Assembly: GCA_018697195.1 (NCBI GenBank) | Contig: CM031879.1 | Span: 25,851,660-25,915,659 of the forward strand | DNA from: Certhia americana | Lineage: Eukaryota > Chordata > Aves > Passeriformes > Certhiidae | Reading direction: 5' to 3' | DNA: 64,000 nucleotides | Shown here: piece after piece, positions 1 through 13,660 of the stretch | Position numbering within the stretch: the stretch's first letter is position 1 | Layout: the number at the start of each line of letters is the position of its first letter | Notes under the pieces: model-generated | Told to the model about the DNA's origin: nothing | The model's database searches: none | Seen by the model: only the letters and a program-made list of their open reading frames with translations | Position numbers and translations under genes: made by a program

Positions 1-139
1 GGTTTTGGCTGCAGATCTGCTCATGAGTTGTGTGATGAATCTCCTGGAAAGAGTCTGGATTTTACAATAATTATTGTTTGTTTCCCCCATTCCTGGCAGA
101 GCATGCTGCTATCTACAGGTACAATACTTCAAACTTCTT

Positions 140-345
140 TTTGTTAAACTTCATGTAATTCTTGTTGACCCAGCCTTTCAACCTTCTGACTTCTGTTCAT
201 AAGGCAGTTCATTCTGCAGTACTAACCTTTCCTTCCAGGATGGCATGATCTGCAAATTTAATGAGTTAAATTCAATCCCCTCATGAAGATTTTTTGGAAG
301 ATTTTGGATAATATCAGAGCTAGTATCAACCTGTGAGAAACTTAA
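140..345 (-). mobile_element. Eroded CR1 LINE fragment
   Basis: Read on the + strand, this segment follows the order of landmarks of a reverse-complemented CR1 3' region: TTAAACTTCATGTAATT, then TTGACCCAGCCT, GATCTGCAAATTTAATGAG, TTCAATCCCCTCATGAAG and finally TAATATCAGAGCTAGTATCA. In less decayed avian CR1 copies the same blocks occur in the same order. Many substitutions and small deletions indicate an old insertion with no coding capacity. Assignment is by remembered family pattern, not by a database search. Confidence 0.55.
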
Positions 346-3300
346 TTTGTGTCAAGTAACTCAGTCTTTAAACAAAGCAAAGGCTCTAAGGTCTCCTCTA
401 AAGCCTGCTCCTGCAGGATTGTTGAATCCCTCTGACCCCAGATATAAAGATATTTCATGGGAGATGCAAAGCACTTTGAAATAATCCTAAACTTTACTGT
501 GTGTCTACACTGGCAGGAGAAATGGGAAGAATGGGGATAAATAAGAAAGGGATAATTAACAAGGGAAATGGTGACAGCGACAGCTGTGGAGTTAGTATTT
601 ACCACTGTGGTGTTGTGTGTTGAAGGTGTCCAACAGTGTGACCACTGTTCTTAGTGCCGTGCCAGGAGTAAGAGTGGTAGCTAGAGAGAAAGGGCTTTGA
701 CTCCTTAATCTCAGTCAGTCCATGAGCTGCAACATTCCTTTGTGGGAAATACTTGCTGTTCAGGTGTGATTTTCTGAGACCTCATAATGTGTTAGAGTCA
801 GCAGACATAGACTAAATATCGAGTTCAGTTCAAATATTTCAGTTCATTTGAAGTATGGTGAGCTATGGTGAATGAGTGATTGGCTAGACAAGGCGTATGT
901 AGGCTGAGGAAATACTGAAATTGGTATATTTTGAGAGCAAGTTGCACGCCATTACCAGCCCTTGTCATACCAAAGAAAAGAGTGAAGAATCTTTCTAAAT
1001 AATTTAAAGCCTCAAATATATATATATATAAATTGACAATCTTACCTAGGAGAGTTACAGCTCAAGAACATTCATCAAAATTACTGGAGAATCATCTGAG
1101 TGCAGTTTATCTAAAATCAAGGCAAAAAGAAGTAAAACCAACAAGATCTCTTTGGCCTTTTTATTCTCTATTTTTTCCATGTAAGGCTTATCTTTTACCT
1201 CAGACACAGTTTTGACTAAAATTAGCATTCTCAAATTACCAAGAGTTTAATCTAATATTTTATGAGACAGTACTTGACCTATGAAGGTCTTATTGTATTT
1301 AAATTTTGTAGAAATATGTAAAAAAATATGATCACTGCTAGCAAAATCTTTTCACCTAGAACAGGAATGGAAAATATGCATGAAAACTGGTACAGATTAG
1401 ATTCTGATGACTGAGGAAGTGTAACAGAGTGTTTAAAACTGTGGGGTAGATCTAGGATGGGCAATTTACTGGGGACAGTTAAACAGTTGTGCAATTACCA
1501 GGAACCCAATCTTAGTCAAGTGCCTTACTGCAGCAGAGGTGCTTCAAGCATTTACAGCCTCCTAAAACATCCATTAGTGTCTGCAAGCTTAAGCTGATAT
1601 ATGTGTCAATATGACCTTTCTTCAAATTATATTTATGTGAAATTCTTATAATACATGCCAGAATTTGTGTATTCACTACCAGTGAAACATGAGAGTCTCC
1701 ATATGGATCAAAAATATTTAAATGACACCCTGTGGAAAGGCAGCTGTCTCAAGACCAAAGGTAGAAAAACAGGAACTTAACTCTTCTTGGGCTAATGGAG
1801 AGCTGCATCTACAAGCACCAGTCTTTAATACAAACACTCATAAAGTGTTTCAAAATGGACTGTGACTTTATGTCTATCATGCACATATACACAAAGTTAG
1901 ATGGAGAGATGTCTCGGTGTGGTTTACATTAATATTTTCCTGGATATGTCTAAATTACTAGGAATTAGACTTTCATTCAAAATCTTCTTTTTCCTTGCTA
2001 GTGAACAAACTATGAGCTAAAAAAGAAATCACAATCCTAAAAAAGAAAGGATGGTTGGAGTCCAGAATGACAAGCAGCAACTAGAAAAAATAACCTGTCA
2101 ACAATTTACCTTGTTTCTTGTGGTCAATACATAAAGGGTGAGACAAATTTAACAGTCCAGATATCATGAGCTGATCACTTTTGGCTGACCAGATCAGCAT
2201 TTTTAGTTCAGGGAAAAGGTAATGTAGGGCAAACCAGTGACAAATCTTGATGTTAAGCACATGTTAGCTCAAATTTGCAACGAGCTTTCATGGCTCAGAT
2301 GACAAGCAGGAATTTATGATATTTTGATTATTTCATTGCATTATCGAAACATTTTTCATTGATATTTGAAAGGAAGAAGTGCTAGTTTTACAGATAATTC
2401 CTTACTAAGATGAAAGAAGACAAAAATAACAACAGTTTTTTAAAGAACTCTGTATTCTGATCCAGAATCCATGAAAGGCTTGACTTTCCCACTTTTTAAA
2501 GATGCCTGACAAATTGTGTCAAATTTGCAGCTCAGAGTTCTGAATAAAAATTTCTGAGGGTGTAATAAAACATTATAATGGAAAATGGGCATAGAAATTA
2601 CATTGGAGGGGGACTCTACATATTCTTAATATATTATAAGTCTACCTCAGTAGCAACAGTGAAATTCTGTGATATTTGTCAGACTTGGTTTTGACATGTT
2701 TCACAGCATTTTTTTAGAGCACCTTTTTTCTTACCTGCATATTTCACAAGAGAGATTATTTTAGAAACAGGTTATAAGCTTTATAATCTCCATATTATCC
2801 TAACAGGTAATATAGTGAGACTTAGGTTTATGCAACTTCTGACTTTCAATTACACTTTAGTCCTTTTTCACCAAACTGATGTTCGAGTGCATTCAATGCA
2901 TTCAGTATCCATGAATGCATCACAAGATGTTGATCCTCTGGCTGGTTTTCCTTAAGTTGTCTATGGTACTCATCCAGAAACCATTTTCAATGTGACTTAT
3001 TCAAGTCAAATATCCTGCATGAAGGATTTTGGTTTATATTATGAAAGAAATTGAAAAAAAAAAGTAGTGCTTGACACTTAGCGCTATGATTTATACATTA
3101 GGATAAAAAGATTTACATTAGAGTGGAAGGAATTTTCCAGTCAAATAAAAATAATTTGGGGTCCCTCACCAGAGGTATATATGATATCCTATAAAACAGA
3201 TCATCAATATAAAAGCAGTACTTTAAGACATGCAGGTTGCAACATCCTATGTCTCTGCTCATTATATTTTTGTATCCTGCTGAGAGGAAAATCCTATACA

Positions 3301-6300
3301 TATATCACTCCTTCTTTGCTCTTTTCAAACTGCACTGAAAAATCTTCAAGAAAATTATGCGAAAAGGTACAATTGAGTTGCTACTACATTTAGTTATTAT
3401 ACTCAAAAATGACCTTTTACAACCACCACCCACTTTTAAATTGTACATGGATTCATTCATTAGTTCTAACATGACCATGATATTCTGACTGGTTGCTAAA
3501 CCATGGTTGTGTAAAATCCAGACCTCTTGACAAAAATATTTAGCTATTATAGAGGAAAGATCAAACATTAATTTATGTACCTCTCAGAAAGGTTTAGTTG
3601 CACTTGTAATATCAAAATTAGTCAATGAGCCTAAGTTAGACATTTTTGTTTAATAAACAATGGGGAAAAAGCAGTCAAAATGAGAATAGTTGAAAGAGTT
3701 CTGCAGTGTTTAATGGCAGAAGTGGCTTTCCATTCTAATTAAATGTAAACATAATTAAATCCTGTGAGGTGGATTAGATAAACTGGATTTAGATAATATC
3801 TAAAAATTAATCATTAGCAAGTACTTGTGGTCTACTTTTCATTTGTCATGGAAACTTTTCCTTCATTAATCCCTCATTCACCTGAGATAAGCCAGTATCC
3901 TACAAAAAGGCTACTGTAACTTTTTATTCCTTTTGACATTGACAAGGATTATGGACAGAGAAGATCAATGTATGCCAATATTTTTTTTTCATTTTTCTTT
4001 TATTGGAGCCAAAGGGTAGGTTAGGGTAAAATATTCAATTGACTCAAATGGAAGTGTAAGAGAGTTGAAGCAGGCTAGAAAAAATCAAATATGAACATAA
4101 GGAATTTAACAGAGAGATAGCAGAAGTGTGATTCCATCCTAATATCTGTAAAGTATTTGGTTCTGCTGAAATCCTCACCTGTACAGCCATAACTTAGAGC
4201 AGATATTAACTTTGAGAAAGTTACCCTGCAGAAGCTGTGTTATTTCAGAAAGCAGGAAGTTCCCTGCAAACATGTAATTCCCTGTCATTCTCCCAGTAAC
4301 ACATGAACATAGGCCAGTTAAAAAAAAAATTCCAATTTTATAAACACCAACATAACTATATATTTTATTCTGAAGCTCACACAGTTAAACTGAAGATTAT
4401 GATGCACACAGAGCTCACTGAAGTTAAAGAAACTGTATTTCACTGGCTTTGCCAAGTACAGGCTCATCTTGTTGCACAGTTTCACTACCAAGTGAATGAG
4501 AAAAAGAATCAGAGCTGTCTGTTTTCCTCACAATTTATACTCTTGATGCCCTGCAATGTTAAACAGGACTAATGGCCATTTTACAAATTGCAAGATGCAT
4601 CTGTCCACCTGCAAAAGAAAGGTGGGTCATGCAGGGAGAGCCCTAGTCAAATGGGAACTTGACAAAACTATGCAGAATTCTAAAGCCTAAGGCTGTGTAA
4701 TGTCTGCTACTCAGACACAGACAGATATCCCAAGAAGTTACCTTGCAAGAAACCCTTCTTAGGGGGAAATTTTACTTAAGATTATATATTTATCTGAATA
4801 TCTTCATCTATTTTCTTCTGCTGAAAAATGAGAAAGACTAAAGGATTTTTTTATGGATGAAATAATATACTTGCTTAGAACAAGTGATATCTTTCTTTCT
4901 CTTCATATTTAAAAATCAGTGGTGAATTGAAATCTCAGAAACCTAGCAAAATTTTCAAAGGGTAAGTTGTTGCTTCAATAGAGTGTTTATTGTACTATCC
5001 ATTTGGTATTTACTCAAACTGTTTGAATATAATATGTCAATGCAAATATTATAAAGCTGGAATTATCTGCAAGAACAACAGACTTGCAGTATAACTGCCA
5101 TTAACCTGCAGCTCATTTAGGTTTAAAGCCATTGCCTGCATCTAAGCTTGGTCTTAAGTTCCACTTAAAGCAATAGTATTCTAACATACACCTTCAGAGA
5201 TATATAAGTGCTTTGTTGTAAATAAAGCTGTGTGCTGAGGCCACTCAGTGCCTCGTTTGATCAGACTTTAATTGGAATCGTAGTAGATATAAAGGCTTTG
5301 ATGTTCCTGATAGAAAAGATGAAAATGATCCATAATGTGCTTTTAAAGTATAGACAGTGAACATCTGGAAGAGTTAAGATGGAATCAGGTAGCTGACTAA
5401 GATGAATCTTCTGATTTATGATGATCTTATCTGCCGGAGAGTCTGGCACTCTAGGTACTATCTATAGGTAAAATGAAAAAATGCTAATCCCCGTGCTTTG
5501 TGAATACATCAATTTGTGCATAATTTTTCACTTTTATTACTCTTTAGGTTAACTTTCAGATTTAAGGAGTTCTCCATTTACTGTGATAGACTCAAAAAAT
5601 TGTCAGAATAAATAAACATATCACATCAGCAATATTTTGTCCCTAATACATTATTTGAACTATATTTATTGTTCTAATGCATCTTTCATAGGGCCTTAAA
5701 TTTTATCATACTCTCTGTGTAGCAGTAAAGCCATTTCCATTGCAAACTTGTAACAGTAATGGATAGCAGCCTTCCGGGGATAGACTTCTGAGAAATTTAT
5801 TTCACCTCATGTTGCTCAGCCACCCAGCGAATGAATTTGTTTCCATGACAGATAAGAATTGCAGAGATCACTTTTAAAATTATCATGGTACACCACAAAA
5901 TAGCAGTAGTAAAAAAAAAAAGAAAAAAATGCAGGACCTTACCATTTTTTAATATTCTTTAATCCTCCCAGATCATGATGTATAATTTTTCTTTAGCAGT
6001 CATTAAGAAACCTGAGAAATAGTCTAGATAACCTTTTAGTTCTCCAAAGTCTGGGTGGCTTTCTATTTGTTATTTTTAAGATGCAAGTTGAGCCTGTTCT
6101 CCTAGCTGATATACACTACAATCAATAAACACAGATTTCTGCAAAATATATTTCAACATCAATGTTGCTAATAGAGAAAGATTTACAATTCAAAGCCTGA
6201 TTTGAGTGCACACATCTGTACTTCAAAGATTTACAAAATAAGTCTATTTTGACACAATATGACCATCTATTGACTGGAATGATATACTCAGAATGCATGA

Positions 6301-9300
6301 GATGAAGTATAGATGTACTCTTGGCTTCATGTTTACACTATACACAGGTTGTATCATTAATACAAATACAAAAGACCACAAAGATAAAAACATCTCTATA
6401 CCTGCAGAGGCTGTCAATTGGTTAGCCTAGATTAAGAGCTTTTTACACAGGTATGGCTTTCCTAACACTGTAGGTGGGCCTTTTCTGTCTTTCTGAGTTG
6501 GTGGTTGTGCTTCAAAGCCCATTTTGGCAGCCACATCCTAATGGCTTTCTGATGCTGTGTTGAGTCATTGATCCTGCAAAGTGTGCAAGCTCTGTGACAA
6601 TGAAAAAGGCATCATGTAGCTTCTTTCACACTTTCTCTTTTAAAAAGCAGAGAAAAAATCTTTAAGAAAATATTTTCAGTATTTTTCATTGAAGTACTTT
6701 TGAAAAGAAACCTTGAAAATAGCCTCAGAAAGCACTGGAGAGGTGAAAATCATTCCCTAAATTTCATATTACTACTGACATTTAAAATATTTTTAACATT
6801 ACATTCCAAAATGCATGTGCATTAATTTAAACTGTAGTTTATAATTATTATAGCAATCATCAATTTCAGAGGAAATAGAGTGTGAGGTGACGTAATGAAG
6901 CAGCTTGTTATTAATACTTGGATCTAAGAGAAAGGAAGACTAGATTCTGTCCAAATTTAAGTAATGAATGAATCACACCAGCCGCTATCTTTGTTCACCT
7001 GGTGAATGGGTCAGCAGGAGGGATTAGCTCCCCACAGGCAATTTTAATATTGGCTCCAAATGAGCATCAGTAAAAATTTTCCTGATGTTGATTCCTGCCA
7101 AAAAACCAAAGACCCAAGAACAGAAATACCATGTAGATAAGCTTTAGCACCATCTAGCTTGACCCATTTCTAGCCCAAGAGAATTTTGCCATAGACTAAA
7201 GTGAGAGTGTGTATGTCCATGTGTGTGTCAGAGAAAAATATAATCTTCATTCCTTCAGCTATTCAGGTGCTGCAGGCCTACTCTGGTATTGCTCTGAATG
7301 ATTAGCCTTAGCTGTCCTAAAACATTTCTAGTAGCACAGAAATCCTTGGTTTAAATAAAAATCTGGACTCCTTTCTAGTGTTTGTATGCATGCATGCCAC
7401 TTTAGTGATACAGTGAATTCAGTGAAACAAGATTTGCTTATTTGTACATAGGCAAGCAGTGCCCAAAATCTCTCATTATTTTCTTCCCATAAATCATACT
7501 TTGTAGCATAATTTCACACTATCTGTTTTCAGTTCCAAAATATTATGTTAAGCATTATTTTTTGTATGATGATATGGTGCTCATTTTATCTAATTACTCC
7601 TTGCAAATTTGAAGGCATGGGGAAATTAAACTTACAGATCTTGAGGATATGAATGACTTTCAAGTGGGAAATGGTGGAAGAAGGAGCACCTATCAAAAAA
7701 ACACATACAGGGCTCTGCCCTGACAAAAACAAGGGATGAAACATCTTGAGCTCCAGGCCCAGCTTTAATTCACTGACTGACCTTTGATTTTGAACCAGCA
7801 GCGCTTTATAGGCTTTCAATAGGGTTATTCCACGCTATTTTCTAATAATATTTAATTGTGCCATTTTATAAAGATCATATTTTCAACACTTCTTTTCAAG
7901 GCAGAAATAGTTCCCTTCAATAACTTCTCTTAAAATTTGCACCAATATTGAACTACCTGCACTTCTGCATATGTAACATGGGAGAGGTCTCACAATACAG
8001 AAATAGAAAATAACACTAATTAGTTGCAAAGGCAACTAAGAAGTTTTTCAGCATAATATCCAGAGAATGTGCTTGTAATGGTGAAGGCCATGCAGGGCAT
8101 TCCTGTGATAGCGATTCACCCTTTGTCAGCTGGGCTGCAGAAATTGCCTTTGCATTTAAATAGGTTCCTTTGCAGAGATGAAGGAAAATTCATTCAACTC
8201 TGTAAACTACTGTGGTTCTTATTCTCTGCCATGGCTAAAAGCATTTGCAGTTACTTCATAGCCTTCATTAAGACTGATGAGTTCAGGCTGTTATTTGAAT
8301 CTTAAACCAAAGTCTAACTCTAATGCTAATGTCTTTCCTTTGCAGACCTGGCATTGTCTCAGCTCTTGCCAGATAGACAAGGAGTTTTCTTCACATTTTA
8401 GTACATGTATCTTCAATACTGGCTCTTTTGCTGTGGTTTTCCACTGCTTTGCTCCATTAAAAGTCTATTATATGATATTCATCTATTCTAATATTCACCA
8501 TTTCCCAATCTCCTGAAAACTACCAGAGTATGTAAAACCCTCTTGTTCTTCAAGAAATTCAAGTGAATTATTTAGATGGGAGATGGCACAATGTGTTGTG
8601 CCATCAATACAGCATTGTTCTGTAGTTTCTGAATGTACCTGATCATTAAGCATTGTTCCACATTTTCTCCTTTTTGCCAACAGAAATCTAAAAAGAAATC
8701 TAAAGTACTCGTGGTTATTAGGGTAATATGCCTGATTTTATAAAACTCTCTTCACCATACTTCCAGAAAATGGTGTTTATTCACTTCAGATTCTGGTTGA
8801 AATTGTAAACACCAGCATCAGGAAGATTTGTGAACAATTTTGATGAGTCCAATTATAAAATGCTGATATAAAATTGATAGCTTCAGCAAATGCTTTTGCC
8901 ATTTTACATATCACATCTTCTAGGTTTTGTGGAGGCCAGGACAATTATCCCAACACTTATGTTCTGTAGACACATTTTCATATCATTTTTCCCTCATTGT
9001 GCAGTCACAGTTTCTCCTGTAACCTTAGCTTAACCCCCTATACTCATACTTTGTTTGCAGTGATCTTCGTCACCCTGCATACTCCATGTAATTTAATTTA
9101 GGACCAATTATTCTGTGAATTTTTGTTCTAATACAGTTATCAGGATTTTAAGCTCTTTAAGCTACTTTTCCTTTTCAGTATAAGAACAGAATCTCAGGAG
9201 TTTTCAAGACTTAGACGACAAGCCTTTACCAGAGAAATGTGAAAAAACACTGGATTTAGAAATTCTCCACACATTTTGAAATAAAGAGATGCTAATATGT

Positions 9301-11396
9301 CCTATTTATCAACATATTTTCATGAAATACATTCTATATAATATTTTCAGAAAAATATATGTATCTGGTTGTTTTGAAGGACTAAAAAATATATGATTCA
9401 GTACTCTGTGAACAGCGTGACACTGCTGAAACTTGTCCTGGTTTAATTTATTAGTTTTTGAAATATTTATCATTTCACCTTATTCTCTGTCTGATAACGT
9501 ATTCAAAAAATGATTATTTTTCTACAGATTCAAAATACTAGACCTGCCTTTTTTTTCTATAAATGACAATGATGGTGTTTAATTTTCATAGAATCAGGCA
9601 ATTTTCTAAGAAAAATTAATTCTAAGTTTCTAAACCTCAGTTAAGGATTCCTGATTCATTGTTATAGATAAATGCCCACTCCTGCAGCACAAAAACTTCT
9701 CTTGATAGCAGAACCTAGTCTTTCAAAGGTTTATGACTTTTATAAGACCATGAGCATTATTAACATTCATTTTGCATGACCAGCATCTTAGCATATGGAA
9801 ACATCATCCTCATAGTCAAAGCAATTTCAGTTTCTATTTTCATAAATTCACACCTAAATTTGTTCAAGACAGACTGGAAATAAAGGATTATGTAAAGAAA
9901 TAACTGAAAGATTCTCATGGCATTTAGCAAAAGCTTTGCAAAGAAAATTCAAATTAGAACTTTAAAAACTAAAGACTTGAACATAGACAATATGCAGCTT
10001 AAGTAGTGTTGTAACTGAGTCCAAATTAATTGGAGAGGTAAAGACTTCAGTGCAAGAGTTTCGAAAGCTCACAGACCAGATTTATATTTGAGATGTAAAC
10101 TTTTCTGAATATTCATTCACATATCACAATAATGGTCAGTTCTTATGCAATACTAAGCATCTTCACAATGTTATTCTTAACACTGCTAACTAAAGCAGGT
10201 ATGAGAATACAATACCACAGAAATGATACCACAAACAAAAAAACCAAAACAATCAAACAAACAAACAAACAAAAACACACACCAAAAACCCTGACTGTTT
10301 TGAGGGAGTTTGGTTGCACAGCAAGAGCAAACAATTAGGGAATAAAAGAGAAATAGCAAATCAAGCCAAATTTTATCCTTATTTGAATTCACAGATTTAT
10401 CTTAGTTTACATGGGAGTATATTGTTCCCCAGTGTGCAGCACTGAATCTTAATTAGGTGGATTAGTAGACATAAACATGCAGCTGTGTCATTCTGACATC
10501 TGTGTTTTTTGTATTTTTGTGTTGGCCAATACAGCAAAAAACTGTATAATTTTGTTTGTACTTGAAATATATCCAAACATTAGACTAGAACACTTATGTC
10601 AGTTCCAGAGACTCACTTTTCCTTTGATCCTAGTGATCTTAGCCTACAGACATCAAGGGCTACCTGGACACTTATTCCATAACAAACTATCTACCGTATT
10701 TAGCAGCTGGAACACAGAAAAAGGGACAAAGTTTTCTGAAGTTATAAAGAAACAATTGCTTGTAACAGGGACACTGGTTTTAATTTTTTAGAATCCTCTT
10801 TTAAGAAGTTGTGTCAAGTTATCTATAAATAACAACAAAACTCTTTCCAATGCAATACTCATAAGCTAAATATTTGCCCTGGTTTTTAGTAACACAATAG
10901 ATCAGCAGCCAGTTGTAAATATAGTTTGCATATAAAATAAATGAAAAAGAATAGTACTTACAAACACAGTGGGAAATGCAATAGAAATTCTTTGTGGACT
11001 TGGTGCTATCTCCTATAATACTAAAATCTCAAGAACAGAAGAAGAAGGAGAAACAAGATAAAAAAATTAAAATAGTTATGGAAACACTGTGGTTTGATAT
11101 CATTGCATCAGATTTTCCACATCTGTAAATCTCAGCAGTAGAAGATCCTATATAATGATAAATAGAGCACTCAGTAATGAACAAATAATCTGAAAGCAAA
11201 GAGTAGGGTATCTTTTTAGCAACTCTGAGCTACACAAAAGTTCATGCCAACTTTTTGCAATGGTGAGGACATATAAATAGAAGTGAAACTCAAAAAGAAT
11301 TTTCTTGAGGTTCCAACCTGTCCTAACATTCATTGGGGAGAAAATGAAATATGGGAAGATTGCAGAATTTATTTTACCCAAATATGTGAAAGCACC
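346..11396. other. Unique AT-rich non-coding DNA, no gene seen
   Basis: About 11 kb without a recognisable exon, repeat family or RNA gene. All open frames are around 100 codons or less, low-complexity or AT-derived, and none resembles a known domain. Small simple tracts occur: alternating AT near 1017-1032, an A-rich run near 5911-5928, and (CAAA)n near 10252-10272. It may be intergenic or part of a long intron. Confidence 0.6.
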
Positions 11397-11987
11397 TGTA
11401 CTGGTTTGGGCTGGGATAGAGTTAATTTTCTTCATAGCAGCTGGTATAGAGTTATATTTTGGATTTGTGACCTAAACCATGTGGATAACACAGATATTTT
11501 AGCTATTGTTGAGCAGAGTTTACTCAGAGTCAGGGTCTTTTCTCCTTTCCTCCTCTCCCAACCAGCAAGGAGGCTGGGGCTCATTGAGAGTCTTGTGAGG
11601 GACACAGCCGAGACAGCTGAGCTCAAGTGACCAGAGGAATACCACAGACTGCACTGATGTGCTCAGCAATAAAATCTGGGGAAATAAGAAGGAAGGGGAG
11701 ACCTTGAGAGTAATGGTGTTCTTCTTTCCCAGTTACCACTACCTGTGATGGAGCTCTGCTTTCCTGGAAATGCCTGAACACCTGCATACCCATGGGAAGC
11801 AGTGAATGAATTTCCTGTCTTGCTTTGCTTGAGTCTTCAGCCTCGGCTTTACCTGTTCAACTATCTTTACCAAAGTCCATGAGTTCTTTCACCTTTACAC
11901 TTCTGATTCTATCCTCCATCCCTCTTTGAGGGGATCCACTGAGCAGCTGTGTGTTGCTTAGATGCCTTCTGATGTTAAACCATGGCA
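11397..11987 (+). mobile_element. Solo LTR, avian ERVL-type
   Basis: It starts TGTACTGGTTTGGGCTGGG and continues ATAGAGTTAATTTTCTTC, a block I recognise as the beginning of an abundant songbird endogenous-retrovirus LTR. Downstream are GAGGCTGGGG, GGGACACAGCCGAGACAGCT, a polyadenylation signal AATAAA at 11668-11673, and a pyrimidine-rich U5 ending in GTTAAACCATGGCA. Length is about 590 bp. No matching target-site duplication is evident (GCACC on the left, ATAAC on the right), so the ends are eroded or slightly misplaced. No retroviral protein sequence adjoins it. Related to the copy at 31.07 kb. The family name is from memory and unverified. Confidence 0.75.
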
Positions 11988-12399
11988 ATAACATCCCAAA
12001 GGGACAAAAAAATATGAAAAATATACATCTGTGCAGTGCCTGCAAGCCATGGTCATGAGAAAAAAGTGAAGCTTATTTTAAATTACAAGGTCAGAATGTG
12101 AAGTTATTTCACCATTTTGAGAACTGAAATTTTATGGTTAATGGCATCAGCATTGTTATGAAGGATTTTTTGCCCATTATGGCAAAACTGTATAAAGAAG
12201 CTGCAGTCACCAAAGCTTTCACTTCCCTAAATATGTCTCCTGAGAGAACTTTCCACTGTGAGTTAACCCACCTAAGGGAACTTGAGATAAGATAAAGGTG
12301 ACAATATTTTTCAATTATCTCAGGTCTGGGGAGAAGTAAACAAGGCTGAGAGAGAAGAATGTATCCAGAAGAAATCCAAACCTAGCAGCTGCCCTGAAA
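11988..12399. other. Spacer between two LTR-type repeats
   Basis: No gene or clear repeat recognised. The right-hand part, from roughly 12300, may already belong to the following LTR-like element, whose left end I cannot place. Confidence 0.4.
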
Positions 12400-12785
12400 A
12401 TCATCTCTGCTGGGTTTGGGGTGGGGAGGCCACAGCCTACAAGTTCATCTGCTGAAGCCAGATTGCACAGATTCCGCCACAGCCAGGGGGAAAGGATGTA
12501 AGGTTTTGGGTGTCTGGAGTAACCTCTGCTCAAAGGGAGTGAATACCCATCCTCCCTTACACAATCTGAGTTTTAACCACATACCCCGACCCCTCAGGAA
12601 GGGCACATCCTTATGGGACATTTCCATGAGAAGCAGCTGAGGAGGTGTCATAATTCATGACATAATTCAAGACCCCTGAAGCGCCCCCCAGACTCATTCC
12701 TGGGGCCCTGCACCAGAGCACTGCATGTAATGCAAAGTGATGCAACAGATTCAGGGTCTGCTGCAAGAGACAGTGTCAAACTGCA

Positions 12786-12811
12786 CCCCCCCCCCCCCCC
12801 CCCCCCCCCCC
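12786..12811. repeat. Poly-C homopolymer (26 C)
   Basis: An uninterrupted run of 26 cytosines inside the LTR-like repeat. The related copy at 50.3 kb has only a short run (TTAGGGGGAG) at the corresponding place, so the run expanded after insertion or its length is an assembly artefact. The complementary G strand could form a quadruplex. Confidence 0.95.
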
Positions 12812-13011
12812 AAGGGGAGGTACCTGTGTGTTCCCACCTGGACCAAATGTATATTAGTCTGTTGAACTCTACATTTTCCAAGACCCTCACTACCAAGAAG
12901 ACCTGAGGAGGATTAACTGGACATTGTTGGGACCCATGGAGTGGTGATATTTTCTATTTAGTCTCCCTCTCTGTTGTTCTCTTTCTGTCCCCCCACATCT
13001 TTTCCTATCAA

Positions 13012-13017
<6 letters not shown>

Positions 13018-13058
<41 letters not shown>
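13018..13058. repeat. (CT)n followed by (CA)n compound microsatellite
   Basis: Alternating CT at about 13018-13042 runs directly into alternating CA at 13043-13058. It lies in the pyrimidine-rich part of the LTR-like repeat just upstream of its AATAAA. Confidence 0.95.
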
Positions 13059-13500
13059 GGCACACAGACATTTACTGCTAAATAAAATTCATTCTTTTGA
13101 CTTCAGAATATGGTCTCATTTTCACCTTAATTCAGGCAGAGGCATCTCTCTAAAAATTTTAATAATCGTATCATAACAGCCATCAGCAATAAAGCCGCCA
13201 TTGCCTGCTTCTAATTTGGAATTAGCTCATGAAATACTTTGGTCTAATGGTCCTGGAGTTGGAGTCTATTCACAGAACAAACACAAAATGGGAAATTACA
13301 GTGCATAGTGTAAAATTTCCCCCAATATGTCTCAGCCAAGATTTACATGAGTTACCTTTCAGGGTTATGGGAGGGCTGTTCTCTATGCCCTTTTAGTCAG
13401 ACTGGTAATGTGCAGTGAATAAATACCAAGATGACTGCAAAGGATGGTTTTGCTTCTTGAATTAGGTGGTGAACTGCAATTGAACACCTGCTTTCAGTGG

Positions 13501-13660
13501 CACATACATATATATAAATGAATACATAAATGCACACATACGTACCTAAACATACATATACATATATATATATGTACATTTTGGGCAAATGCATACACAC
13601 AGGTATGCACATATGCACACAAACGCACATGCACACACACTCATATGTTTGTGGAATTAC
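13501..13660. repeat. Degenerate CA/TA-rich repeat region
   Basis: Mixed CACA, CATA and TATA dinucleotide runs, including alternating TA near 13561-13573 and CACACACACAC near 13632-13641. It yields meaningless Tyr/Val/Cys-rich and His/Thr-rich frames on both strands. Confidence 0.85.

Larger units (their letters stand above)
12400..13150 (+). mobile_element. LTR-like interspersed repeat with poly-C tract
   Basis: This is GC-richer than its surroundings. It contains a 26-base C run, a pyrimidine-rich stretch, (CT)n(CA)n and an AATAAA at 13081-13086 followed by T-rich sequence, the order expected for U3/R/U5 of an LTR on the + strand. Positions about 12655-12870 are clearly related to the reverse complement of about 50290-50480. 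For example, CCAGGTGGGAACA and GGTACCTCCCC at 50310-50337 both occur here on the minus strand at 12815-12842, followed in both copies by CTCTGG, AGTCTGGG and CTTCA blocks. It is therefore a dispersed family, which I cannot name. The ends are approximate. Confidence 0.5.
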
